Assembly: GCA_003140235.1 (NCBI GenBank)
Contig: PLJN01000156.1
Coordinates: 19,456-72,989, forward strand
DNA length: 53,534 bases
Reading direction: 5' to 3'
Source of the DNA: Acidobacteriaceae bacterium
Lineage (GTDB): Bacteria > Acidobacteriota > Terriglobia > Terriglobales > Acidobacteriaceae
Within the stretch, counting starts at the first letter, position 1, and every line of letters starts with the position of its first letter. Under the pieces are notes generated by a model. The model was not told the DNA's origin. It saw only the letters and a list, made by a program, of their open reading frames with translations, and made no database searches. Below, in pieces: positions 40,691-48,132 of this stretch. Both the position numbers and the translations under genes were made by a program.

Positions 40691-42451
40691 CTAGTACGCG
40701 TTGCGGGGAGCGTTGCGTGGAACTCGGAAGGGAATGTGGACGACGGCTTCCACGTCCACCGGAACGCCGCCTTTATTTCCCGGGCGAAATTTCCAGCGTT
40801 TCAAAGCAGCCATGGCGTTTTCGTCGAGTTGCGATTCCACGCCCTCAAGGACGCGGACTTCGCCGACGCTTCCGTCGCTGTGGATCACGGCGTACAGCAC
40901 GACTGTGCCTTCGACTCGGAAACTCATCAGCTCCTGCGGATACGCGGGATCAACCTTGCTGATGGCCACTGGTCCGCTGAGAGTTTCTTCAGAGCGATGC
41001 AGCACGTCGGGATTCAATTCGGCAAAGCGGATGGTCCAACTGCCGCCGCCGGAATTCAGGTTCGGCATGCTGAGCAGCATGGAGTAGTATTTGCGTCCGG
41101 AGAATACGTTGTCTTCGATCCGGCCGTTGTTGGGTGCCCGAGTCGGGTTGTTCGTAGGTGAATCAGCGCGGCTCTTGGTCGCCGGTTTCGGAGGTGCTGC
41201 CGCTGCGACCACTATGTTGCCGGTTGGACCTGTAGTCGTACCTGTAAACGGAGGCGCGCTCACATACACGCCAGTTGGACCGCCGCCGCTTCCTGGTCCG
41301 CCAGCGGGAGCGCTCGCGCCTTGTGTGAACTCCGGTTTGCCCGAGGCGCCAGGGCGGCCATCGGGACCAGCAGCGAATTCTCCACGGCGATTTCCCTCAG
41401 GCACCGTAACCGGACCATTGGGTGCCGAAGGGTTCGCGCTCAAAGCCAGTAATTGTCCGATCTGCTGTCCCTGGGTTCTGCTGGTTCCGCTCGCTACCGG
41501 CGCGGAAGGAGCGATCGCTTGCTGCTGTCCCTGGCCGAGCGACGGAAGACTGCGAGCATCGCGCTGAGCGGCAGAAGACGGTGGCGCAACAGCAGACGCG
41601 CTGCCGAAAAGAGCACCACCCGAAGTCGAGTCCAGATTGTTGAGCGGACGCTTCACCGGATCAGCCGCTGGCGGAATCACGGCGACCGAGCCTTCCGGGA
41701 CCAGCAGAAGATGGTTTGCGGCGATCGGACTCGGTGGCGCGACAACTTGCGGGCGTTCGCCAAACGGTAGATTGTTGAGCGCGCGCCTCGCTGTCTGTGA
41801 CGAAGGCGGAACAACCTGCGGCGCGCCGGAAGGAACGTATTGCGACATCGTGGTTCTTGGCGCCACAGGCGCGGGACTGGGAATGGGAGTCCAGATCACC
41901 ATGTTGGGAAGAGCAACGTCCTGGTTCAACAGCTTCAACGTGGGTTGAATGATTGTCTGCTGCGTGCTGTTGTGGTCCGGTTGAATGGAGATAATTTCCT
42001 GCGGCGCATACGCCGGGTCAGCTTTCTGCGCGTGCTCGCGGACGGGAGCGGTCTTCCTTTGAGCCTTGGAGTTTACCGGTGGAAGATACGGAGTGATTTG
42101 AAAGTCCGAAATGGTCCGCGTGGACAACTTCACCACTTGGGCTTGATCGGGCCAGATCAGTCCAAGTACGTAAATGGCGGCGAACGCCAGCACGTGGACC
42201 AGGAACGACCGTCCCATCGACATCCATGCAATCGGGCGTTCCACCCATGCGTCTGCCCAGTATTTTCCTGGCTGGCTGGTAACGGGAAGTGGCGGAAGAG
42301 GAGGGCGAAACAAGTCGGTAAAATTGCGCAGAAATGTCTTGAGCCACGGTTCGTGCTCAACCACAAACTTGAGCTTGTAACGAACCGGCGGCTTGGACGG
42401 GACCGGATTGAGCACCGTCGCCATTCTTCGCTTGGGCTTCTGGGCAAGCAA
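40691..42451 (-). CDS. TonB-like energy-transducing protein with long linker
   Basis: A 586-residue protein. A single membrane helix at about 80-100 (SFLVHVLAFAAIYVLGLIW) follows a cytoplasmic stretch. A long Pro/Ala/Gly/Thr/Gln-rich periplasmic linker (about 130-470) leads to a TonB C-terminal domain (about 500-580, AISKVDPAYPQELMSFRVEGTVVLYAVIHSDG...). It couples the inner-membrane ExbB-ExbD motor to outer-membrane receptors, but neither is nearby. The start is a TTG; the minus-strand TATAAT upstream ends 5 nt before it. A downstream in-frame ATG is also possible. Confidence 0.82.
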   Translation of the reverse strand: MLAQKPKRRMATVLNPVPSKPPVRYKLKFVVEHEPWLKTFLRNFTDLFRPPLPPLPVTSQPGKYWADAWVERPIAWMSMGRSFLVHVLAFAAIYVLGLIWPDQAQVVKLSTRTISDFQITPYLPPVNSKAQRKTAPVREHAQKADPAYAPQEIISIQPDHNSTQQTIIQPTLKLLNQDVALPNMVIWTPIPSPAPVAPRTTMSQYVPSGAPQVVPPSSQTARRALNNLPFGERPQVVAPPSPIAANHLLLVPEGSVAVIPPAADPVKRPLNNLDSTSGGALFGSASAVAPPSSAAQRDARSLPSLGQGQQQAIAPSAPVASGTSRTQGQQIGQLLALSANPSAPNGPVTVPEGNRRGEFAAGPDGRPGASGKPEFTQGASAPAGGPGSGGGPTGVYVSAPPFTGTTTGPTGNIVVAAAAPPKPATKSRADSPTNNPTRAPNNGRIEDNVFSGRKYYSMLLSMPNLNSGGGSWTIRFAELNPDVLHRSEETLSGPVAISKVDPAYPQELMSFRVEGTVVLYAVIHSDGSVGEVRVLEGVESQLDENAMAALKRWKFRPGNKGGVPVDVEAVVHIPFRVPRNAPRNAY

Positions 42452-42481
42452 AGGCGATTATATCGTGTAAACTGAGCATTC

Positions 42482-43003
42482 ATGAGCGTGATCAACAAAG
42501 CGGCGGTGCTGGTTCTGTGGCTGGCGGCCATTGGCCTCGCACAAAAACCAGGGCAGAATCCGCCCGTTATTCCAAAGTCCGGCGCCGGCAATCCTGCCGC
42601 GGAAGATATTTCCGGAATCTACAGCTTTTTGAAAGAGGGCGAGCTTCTGCAAATCAACCTGGAAGCAGACGGCGTCACGGGAAACATCTCGCGCCATGGC
42701 GACATGGATAGCGACCGCGGTGTTTTTCTCGACTATTTCTTCAGCAGCGCGTCGGTCCAGGGGCATGATGTGACTTTTGCCACTAAACCTGTGCATGGTA
42801 TGTGGTTCGAATTCAAAGGCCGGTTTGATCGCGGCAAGGCGAAAGACAAAACCGAAGACGGCTACTATGTGCTGCGAGGAACGCTCACGGAATTCGTCAC
42901 CGACGCTGCCAAGAAAACCAAATCACAATCGCGCGAGACAGAGTTCAAGTGGCTCGCGCAGCCTGACGATGGAACGCCATCCGCTCCCGCAAAGCCGAAG
43001 TAA
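42482..43003 (+). CDS. Secreted hypothetical protein
   Basis: A 173-residue protein with a short signal (hydrophobic residues about 5-20, cleavage near GLAQ). The mature domain is beta-rich, with GIYSFLKEGELLQINLEADGVTGNIS and FEFKGRFDRGK repeating a lipocalin-like strand pattern. No family recognised. TAAACT ends 8 nt before the ATG, so its mRNA is nearly leaderless. It diverges from the TonB-like gene. Confidence 0.6.
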   Translation: MSVINKAAVLVLWLAAIGLAQKPGQNPPVIPKSGAGNPAAEDISGIYSFLKEGELLQINLEADGVTGNISRHGDMDSDRGVFLDYFFSSASVQGHDVTFATKPVHGMWFEFKGRFDRGKAKDKTEDGYYVLRGTLTEFVTDAAKKTKSQSRETEFKWLAQPDDGTPSAPAKPK

Positions 43004-43087
43004 CCGGCTGCGGACTGCTTTTCCTCGCTTTTGAACAAGAAAGCTATTTTCTCCACAGCTTATCCACCACACCGGACCACTCAACTC

Positions 43088-43116
43088 TTGCAATGCCTTG
43101 CCGCGTGATTGATAGT
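43088..43116 (+). promoter_or_regulatory. Promoter of the putative small RNA
   Basis: TTGCAA (43088-43093), a 17-bp spacer and GATAGT (43111-43116) form a sigma-70-like promoter. The predicted start (about 43123) lies 6 nt before the first base pair of the RNA fold. Confidence 0.5.
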
Positions 43117-43122
43117 GCTTGC

Positions 43123-43374
43123 ACACGAGCGTGAGATGTTCAATGATAGGAAGCGCTTCGATGTGAATCGAAGGCGCGCTCTAGCGAGTAGCGTCAGGAC
43201 TTAATCTGCGAGATGGCTTGGCGGCCCCTGGGTCGCTGCCTCATTTTCATCCCAGTTGAGATGAAGCGCCAGAGAAGTCCAGCGTAACCTGAAGGCGCCG
43301 CGCGGCAACACGCGGCGACGAACATCCACACCACGCCCGGTCTGTATGGCTGGTACAGACCGGGTTGATTTTTT
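43123..43374 (+). ncRNA. Putative structured small RNA upstream of dnaB
   Basis: This non-coding stretch of about 250 nt has its own promoter and an intrinsic terminator. A long-range stem closes it: GCGTG (43129-43133) with CACGC (43332-43336) and GATGTTC (43135-43141) with GAACATC (43320-43326). Inside are a hairpin CTTCGAT-gtga-ATCGAAG (43156-43173), a subdomain closed by GGACTT (43197-43202) with AAGTCC (43275-43280) that contains TGGCG/CGCCA and CTGGG/CCCAG stems, and a CGCCGCG/CGCGGCG hairpin near 43296-43317. It matches no RNA family I can name; 6S RNA was considered, but the branched fold does not fit. A riboswitch-like leader of dnaB is the main alternative. Confidence 0.5.
43336..43374 (+). 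terminator. Strong intrinsic terminator
   Basis: A perfect 11-bp stem, CCCGGTCTGTA-tggctgg-TACAGACCGGG, is followed by TTGATTTTTTC. It ends the putative small RNA and isolates dnaB from upstream transcription. Confidence 0.85.
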
Positions 43375-43496
43375 CTGAAAAACTACCGACCGGAAGGCCG
43401 CAAACGGGGGCTGGGCCTAAAGGGATATTTTCGCCCGTTTTCGCCCCCAAATTACCCGTTGTCTTGGATTAAAATATAGCATCAGGGATTTTAGAA

Positions 43497-44885
43497 ATGG
43501 CCACAACCGAATACAGCCTTGACCGCGGTTTGCCGGCCAGCATTGATGCTGAGCGCGCCATTCTGGGCGCCATTCTCCTCGACAATCTTGCCTACCACCA
43601 GGCCGCGCAGGCAACGCTGCTGGCCGAGGATTTCTCTCTCGATTCCCATCGCCGCATTTACCTGCGAATCTCGGAGTTGTCGGAGAGTGGCCGCGCGGTG
43701 GATTTCGTCACGCTCACGGAACAGCTCGGACAGAACAAGGAGATTGAATCCGTCGGCGGCGTTGCCTATGTGACTTCGCTTACCGACGGTCTGCCGCGCG
43801 TCAAGAACATTGAGCAGTACGTCAAGATCGTCAAAGACAAAGCTTTGCTCCGCGGCCTGATTCACGCCGCGACCAGCGCAATCCAAAGCGCATACGAGCA
43901 GGAAGCCCCGGCGGAAGAGATTGTTGATTCCGCAGAGTCGGCGATTTTCCAGATCGCGGAGAAGCGCATTGGCCAGGGATTTCTCGGAGTGCGCGAAATT
44001 GTGGAAGGCTCGTTCGGCAACATCGAGAAACTTCTCGAGCAAGGCCAGCGGATCACCGGGCTCCGTACCTACTTTGACGACTTCGACGAAAAAACCAGCG
44101 GCTTGCAAAAATCTGATCTGATCATCGTTGCCGCGCGGCCTTCCATGGGCAAGACGGCGTTCGCCGTCAACATCGCCGAAAATGCGGCGGTGCGCGACAA
44201 GAAAGTTGTGGGCCTGTTCTCGCTCGAAATGTCGCGCGAGTCGCTCATCATGCGCATGCTGTGTTCGCAAGCCATGGTTGATTCCCATAAGGTCCGCACC
44301 GGATTCCACTCACGCGAAGACCGCTCCCGTTTGGTCGATGGCTTGGCCGCGCTGATGGAAGCGCCGATTTTTATTGATGACACGCCAGGAATTTCGATCT
44401 CCGAAATGCGCGCCAAATGCCGCCGCTTGCAGCAGGCGCGAGGCAGGCTGGACCTGATCATCGTCGACTATCTGCAATTGGTGGCCGCCGCACCCGCCGG
44501 CGGCGGACGCCGTTATGAAAATCGCACCACGGAAGTTTCCGCCATCTCGCGCGGCCTCAAGATGATGGCCAAAGAAATGCGCTGCCCGGTCGTGGCGCTC
44601 TCCCAGCTAAGCCGCGCTCCCGAAGCCCGCACCGGCAACAATCGTCCGCAGCTTTCTGATCTGCGTGAGTCCGGCGCAATTGAACAGGACGCCGATGTGG
44701 TGGCCTTTATTTTCCGCGAAGAAGTCTACAAGCCCGACGACCCTGATCTTGAAGGCAAGGCTGAATTGATCATCGCCAAGCAACGCAACGGCCCTACGGG
44801 GCTCGTGCGTCTCGCGTTTATCAAACGCTCCACGCGTTTTGAGAATCTCGCGAATGAGGCTGGACCGCCACCGAGTGAGTACTAA
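43497..44885 (+). CDS. dnaB: Replicative DNA helicase DnaB
   Basis: A 462-residue hexameric helicase. The N-terminal helical domain (about 10-110, LPASIDAERAILGAILLDN) interacts with primase. The RecA-like domain (about 175-455) has Walker A AARPSMGKTAFAVN (about 213-226), the LFSLEMS motif, Walker B LIIVDYLQL and the ALSQLSRAPEAR motif. It unwinds DNA at the fork. AGGGA lies 9 nt before the ATG; TTACCC/TATAGC elements (near 43452 and 43475) may be its promoter. No intein is present. The length is normal for the family. Confidence 0.95.
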   Translation: MATTEYSLDRGLPASIDAERAILGAILLDNLAYHQAAQATLLAEDFSLDSHRRIYLRISELSESGRAVDFVTLTEQLGQNKEIESVGGVAYVTSLTDGLPRVKNIEQYVKIVKDKALLRGLIHAATSAIQSAYEQEAPAEEIVDSAESAIFQIAEKRIGQGFLGVREIVEGSFGNIEKLLEQGQRITGLRTYFDDFDEKTSGLQKSDLIIVAARPSMGKTAFAVNIAENAAVRDKKVVGLFSLEMSRESLIMRMLCSQAMVDSHKVRTGFHSREDRSRLVDGLAALMEAPIFIDDTPGISISEMRAKCRRLQQARGRLDLIIVDYLQLVAAAPAGGGRRYENRTTEVSAISRGLKMMAKEMRCPVVALSQLSRAPEARTGNNRPQLSDLRESGAIEQDADVVAFIFREEVYKPDDPDLEGKAELIIAKQRNGPTGLVRLAFIKRSTRFENLANEAGPPPSEY

Positions 44886-44906
44886 GTTGTTGACGTCTTT
44901 AGATCA

Positions 44907-45230
44907 TCAAGCCAGATCAAGCGCCATCTTTAGAGCGCGGTTTACCTCGGCAAGGGTCGGTGGCGGGAGCAAACTGACGTATCGTGTAAGGTCGGATTTG
45001 CGTACACTGACCAAGTTGTCGCACATAATCCAGCTTGGGTGCTTCAGTCCATGCTCGGGGCCTATGGCAACCTGAGTGGTCAGCCCCTGGCCGCTGGAAA
45101 AAACCGGCGCACAGACAATGCTTGAGAACTTGGAATCAATGAGCGCTTGGCGGCTTACCACCACAAAGAGGCGATACTCTCTTGGATCGCCTCCCGGCTT
45201 GTGGACGCGGTACACTTCTCCGCGCTTCAC
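44907..45230 (-). CDS. MazF/PemK-family toxin
   Basis: A 107-residue protein with the MazF fold: MKRGEVYRVHKPGGDPREYRLFVVVSRQ, then APVFSSGQGLTTQVAIGPEHGL and CDNLVSVRKSDLTRYV. The positions of RNA-binding Arg and Ser are kept in the strand after the first loop. Such toxins are sequence-specific mRNA endonucleases. The start overlaps the stop of the antitoxin gene (ATGA), the usual layout. It lies between dnaB and murF-alr, a housekeeping context, so it is a small inserted module. Confidence 0.85.
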   Translation of the reverse strand: MKRGEVYRVHKPGGDPREYRLFVVVSRQALIDSKFSSIVCAPVFSSGQGLTTQVAIGPEHGLKHPSWIMCDNLVSVRKSDLTRYVSLLPPPTLAEVNRALKMALDLA

Positions 45231-45481
45231 TGTGGCTCCAAGTCCGTAGTTTCCACCGATGCCTGATAGCCCAGGACATCAGCAGCTTCTGCATTCAATT
45301 GCTCGGCCGCCCGGTTGATTAATTTCAGATCGTGCGCATGGGCCTCAGCCCGCTTACGCTCCCGCAGATAGCGTCGAAGCACACTCTCAATGACAGCAGA
45401 ACGGGAGTTTCCTGATCCGGTCAGCTGGTCGATGCCAGCCAGTACGTCCTTTGAAAGTGTGATAGATGTCTTCTCTTTCAT
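45227..45481 (-). CDS. Ribbon-helix-helix antitoxin
   Basis: An 84-residue protein. Residues about 4-42 form a CopG/MetJ-type ribbon-helix-helix (TSITLSKDVLAGIDQL...SRSAVIESVLRRYLRE) that binds DNA as a dimer. The acidic and Glu-rich C-terminal tail (about 50-84) would wrap and inhibit the MazF toxin. It is the first gene of the module, as expected for a repressor. A minus-strand TATAAT lies exactly 6 nt before its ATG. Confidence 0.83.
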   Translation of the reverse strand: MKEKTSITLSKDVLAGIDQLTGSGNSRSAVIESVLRRYLRERKRAEAHAHDLKLINRAAEQLNAEAADVLGYQASVETTDLEPQ

Positions 45482-45499
45482 ACTACTATTATACTACCA
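45480..45499 (-). promoter_or_regulatory. Operator/promoter of the toxin-antitoxin operon
   Basis: On the minus strand two direct GTAGTAT repeats are spaced 11 bp apart (plus-strand 45480-45486 and 45491-45497), one helical turn, as expected for two RHH dimers. They flank TATAAT (45493-45488). Binding would block the promoter and cover the first codon. Confidence 0.6.
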
Positions 45500-45500
45500 A

Positions 45501-48017
45501 CTATGGTTCGAGGTATATCCTATGCACTCTCTCACCCAACCGGGTGAGTAGTTCATGCGCGATGGCGCCCGCGCTTTCTGCAACCTGTTCCGGGCGAAGC
45601 GTGTAGCCGTTGTGCGTTCCGTAGAGCAGGACTTCGGCGCCGACGTTAATGCCCGGAATCCCGGTGATATCAACCTGCATCTGGTCCATGCTGATTCGGC
45701 CCACGATGGGCGCGGGATTGCCTTCGACCAGAACGTGTCCTTTGCCGGAGAGTCCCCAGGGCAGGCCGTCGTCGTAGCCAAAGGGGACCACGCCGACTTT
45801 TATTTTTTGCGTTGCGGTGTACGTGCGGTTGTAGCCCAGCGTGGCGCCCGGCGCGAACTCATGAATACTGGTAATGCGGCTGGTCACGCCGATGGCCAGT
45901 TCCAGGTCCATGGCGCGCCGCACCGCTTCAGAGGGGTACATCCCGTACAGGCCCAGACCGATGCGTACCATGTTGTAGTGCGCTTCGGGAAAACGAACGG
46001 CAGCCGCGGTGTTAGAGGCGTGGACTTGTAGATCGTTGAACCCGTCGGCCTTTAACTGGTTGACTACCTGGTCGAACGCGGCGATCTGTTGCCGGGTAAA
46101 CTCGTCCGCTTGCGGATCTTCGGCGGAGGCAAAGTGCGTGCAAACGCCGGTCAGGCGCATGACGCCGCTGGCCCGGATACTGCGCGCCAACTCGAGTGCA
46201 TGTTCCGGTGCAACGCCCAGACGATGCATTCCAGTATCGACTTTGAGGTGAACATCCAGCGTGCGTCCGCTTCCGTCGAGTGACCGGGCGAATACGTCCA
46301 CAAGTTCAGCTGAGTAGATGACCGGCGTGAGCCGGTAGCGGAGAAGGTTATCAACGTCCTCGCGGTCGGCGAGGAAGACAAAAATATCTTGATCGGCGCC
46401 GGTCTTGCGGACCGCGACTCCTTCGTTGGCGGACGACACGCCAATATTGTGAATGCCCAGGCGCGACATCCAGGAAGCAAGCTGGACGAGATCAGTGCCG
46501 TAGGCCATGGCTTTGAGCATGGCCAGAATGTGTGTGCCGCTGCCGCAGTGGCGGCGGAAACGCGCAATGTTTCCTTCGATTGCCGCCAGGTTGATCCACT
46601 GGCAGCGCTGCGCGATGGCGCCGGAAAGATCGCGCACTGCCTTGACCATGCCTGCATTGCGTGGACCTTTGAAGAGCACAGTGTCACCGGAGCGCAGCAG
46701 CGGCAGTAATTGGTCTTTAAGTTCGCCGGGAGTCTGCACGCGGACCACCTGGCCATCCGGCTGGGTGGACATGAATCCTTCCGCGGTGCTTTGCAATTCT
46801 CCGTTGCCGACGAGGAACAGTTGGTCGAATCCGCACTCGCCGGCCTGCGCGCCTACTTGCCGGTGTTCGCGTTCCGAACTGGCTCCCAACTCGCGCATGC
46901 CGGCGAACGCGAAAATCTTTTTGCCGCCGCTTGCCGTTCCCAACGCGGCCGAGCGCAAAGCTGCATGAACAGAGATGGGGTCAGAGCTGTGTCCGTCATT
47001 GATCAGCCGTACGCCCTGTGGCGACGACCACAGTTCCATGCGGGTTGACGCCGGCGTGTAACCTTCGAGCGCCGTGGCGATCTCGTCCAGTGTCACGCCC
47101 AGCAGCCGAGCGGCGCAGGCGGCGAAATGCAAGTCAGAAATGATCTCCGCCGAGCGGGTCTTGACCGTCACGGTACGGACGCCGACAGACGCGATCCGCA
47201 GCTCCAGCAGTTGACCTTCTTCTGTATAGGAAATAGGCGTGAGCGAAAGAGCCTGCGAGTCCGGACCAACTTGATGGACAGCGCACTTCAGATTGTGGGC
47301 CATCTGTTCAATCGTCGGCTCATTCGATGGCAAGAGCACCCAGCCGTCTTGTTCGATGTTCGCGAAAAGGGCCATCTTTTCCTTCGCAATGGCCTCGCGG
47401 CTTCCGAACGAGGCAAAGTGCGCCATGCCGATGTTGGTAAGAATTCCATAGTTGGGCGCGGCAATCTGTTCCAGCGGCGCCATCTCTCCCGGAGCGGACA
47501 CACCCACTTCCAGGATCGCGAGCGGCTCCGGTTTTTCCGCGGACAGCACCGCGAGCGGAAGTCCCAACTGACTGTTGTAGCTTCCCGGTGAAGCCAGGAA
47601 CTGCTGGCCGGCAAGCAAAGCGCGCAAGGCATCTTTGACTATTGTCTTTCCGTTACTGCCGGTAATGGCCAGGACTTTGCCGAAGAATTCCCGGCGCTGC
47701 CAGCGGGCCAGTGCCTGGAGCGCGCGCAAGGAGTCGGAGACAACGATCAGGGGCCACTCCGGCTGCAAAGCCAGACTACTGATGGCATCCTGCGCTGCCA
47801 CATTCTGAGCAACCATGGCCGCGGACGCACCATTGCGGAAGGCGTCCGCGAGAAAGCGGTGGCCGTCCGTCTGGTGGCCTTGCAACGCAACAAAAAGCGA
47901 TCCCGGCGAAGCGCCGCGCGAGTCTGTGCTAACGCGCTCGACCGTCGTGGACGCAGACGGGCCGCGCAATTCGCCGCCCACAGCATGAGCGATTTGATCG
48001 AGTTTCGCTGGGACCAA
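45501..48017 (-). CDS. murF-alr: Bifunctional MurF ligase / alanine racemase fusion
   Basis: An 838-residue fusion. Residues about 1-455 are MurF (UDP-MurNAc-tripeptide:D-Ala-D-Ala ligase) with ATP-binding ITGSNGKT (118-125) and the domain 3 substrate motifs (NDGHSSDPISV; FAGMRELG). Residues about 465-838 are a fold-III alanine racemase: PLP lysine in AMLKAMAYG (about residue 502), the Tyr in ATLGYNRTYTA, and MDQMQVDITG. One protein thus makes D-Ala and adds D-Ala-D-Ala to peptidoglycan precursor. The start is TTG at 48017. Similar fusions are known in Bacteroidetes. Confidence 0.9.
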   Translation of the reverse strand: MVPAKLDQIAHAVGGELRGPSASTTVERVSTDSRGASPGSLFVALQGHQTDGHRFLADAFRNGASAAMVAQNVAAQDAISSLALQPEWPLIVVSDSLRALQALARWQRREFFGKVLAITGSNGKTIVKDALRALLAGQQFLASPGSYNSQLGLPLAVLSAEKPEPLAILEVGVSAPGEMAPLEQIAAPNYGILTNIGMAHFASFGSREAIAKEKMALFANIEQDGWVLLPSNEPTIEQMAHNLKCAVHQVGPDSQALSLTPISYTEEGQLLELRIASVGVRTVTVKTRSAEIISDLHFAACAARLLGVTLDEIATALEGYTPASTRMELWSSPQGVRLINDGHSSDPISVHAALRSAALGTASGGKKIFAFAGMRELGASSEREHRQVGAQAGECGFDQLFLVGNGELQSTAEGFMSTQPDGQVVRVQTPGELKDQLLPLLRSGDTVLFKGPRNAGMVKAVRDLSGAIAQRCQWINLAAIEGNIARFRRHCGSGTHILAMLKAMAYGTDLVQLASWMSRLGIHNIGVSSANEGVAVRKTGADQDIFVFLADREDVDNLLRYRLTPVIYSAELVDVFARSLDGSGRTLDVHLKVDTGMHRLGVAPEHALELARSIRASGVMRLTGVCTHFASAEDPQADEFTRQQIAAFDQVVNQLKADGFNDLQVHASNTAAAVRFPEAHYNMVRIGLGLYGMYPSEAVRRAMDLELAIGVTSRITSIHEFAPGATLGYNRTYTATQKIKVGVVPFGYDDGLPWGLSGKGHVLVEGNPAPIVGRISMDQMQVDITGIPGINVGAEVLLYGTHNGYTLRPEQVAESAGAIAHELLTRLGERVHRIYLEP

Positions 48018-48132
48018 AGGCGTTTACTCCGCTGGCTGGTTGGACTTGCAGCCAGGACAAGCCACAAGCAAAACCTTACCACTGATTCAGGCTGATGACA
48101 CTTATTCAGAGAAATGGTCTAATCCAAATATC

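Noticed and set aside
43060-43068. TTATCCACC, one mismatch from a DnaA box, near dnaB
   Set aside because: A single site without clustered boxes or an AT-rich unwinding region; not an origin.
43123-43374. 6S RNA as the identity of the small RNA
   Set aside because: 6S is one long hairpin with a central bubble; here the fold is multi-branched. The identity is left open.
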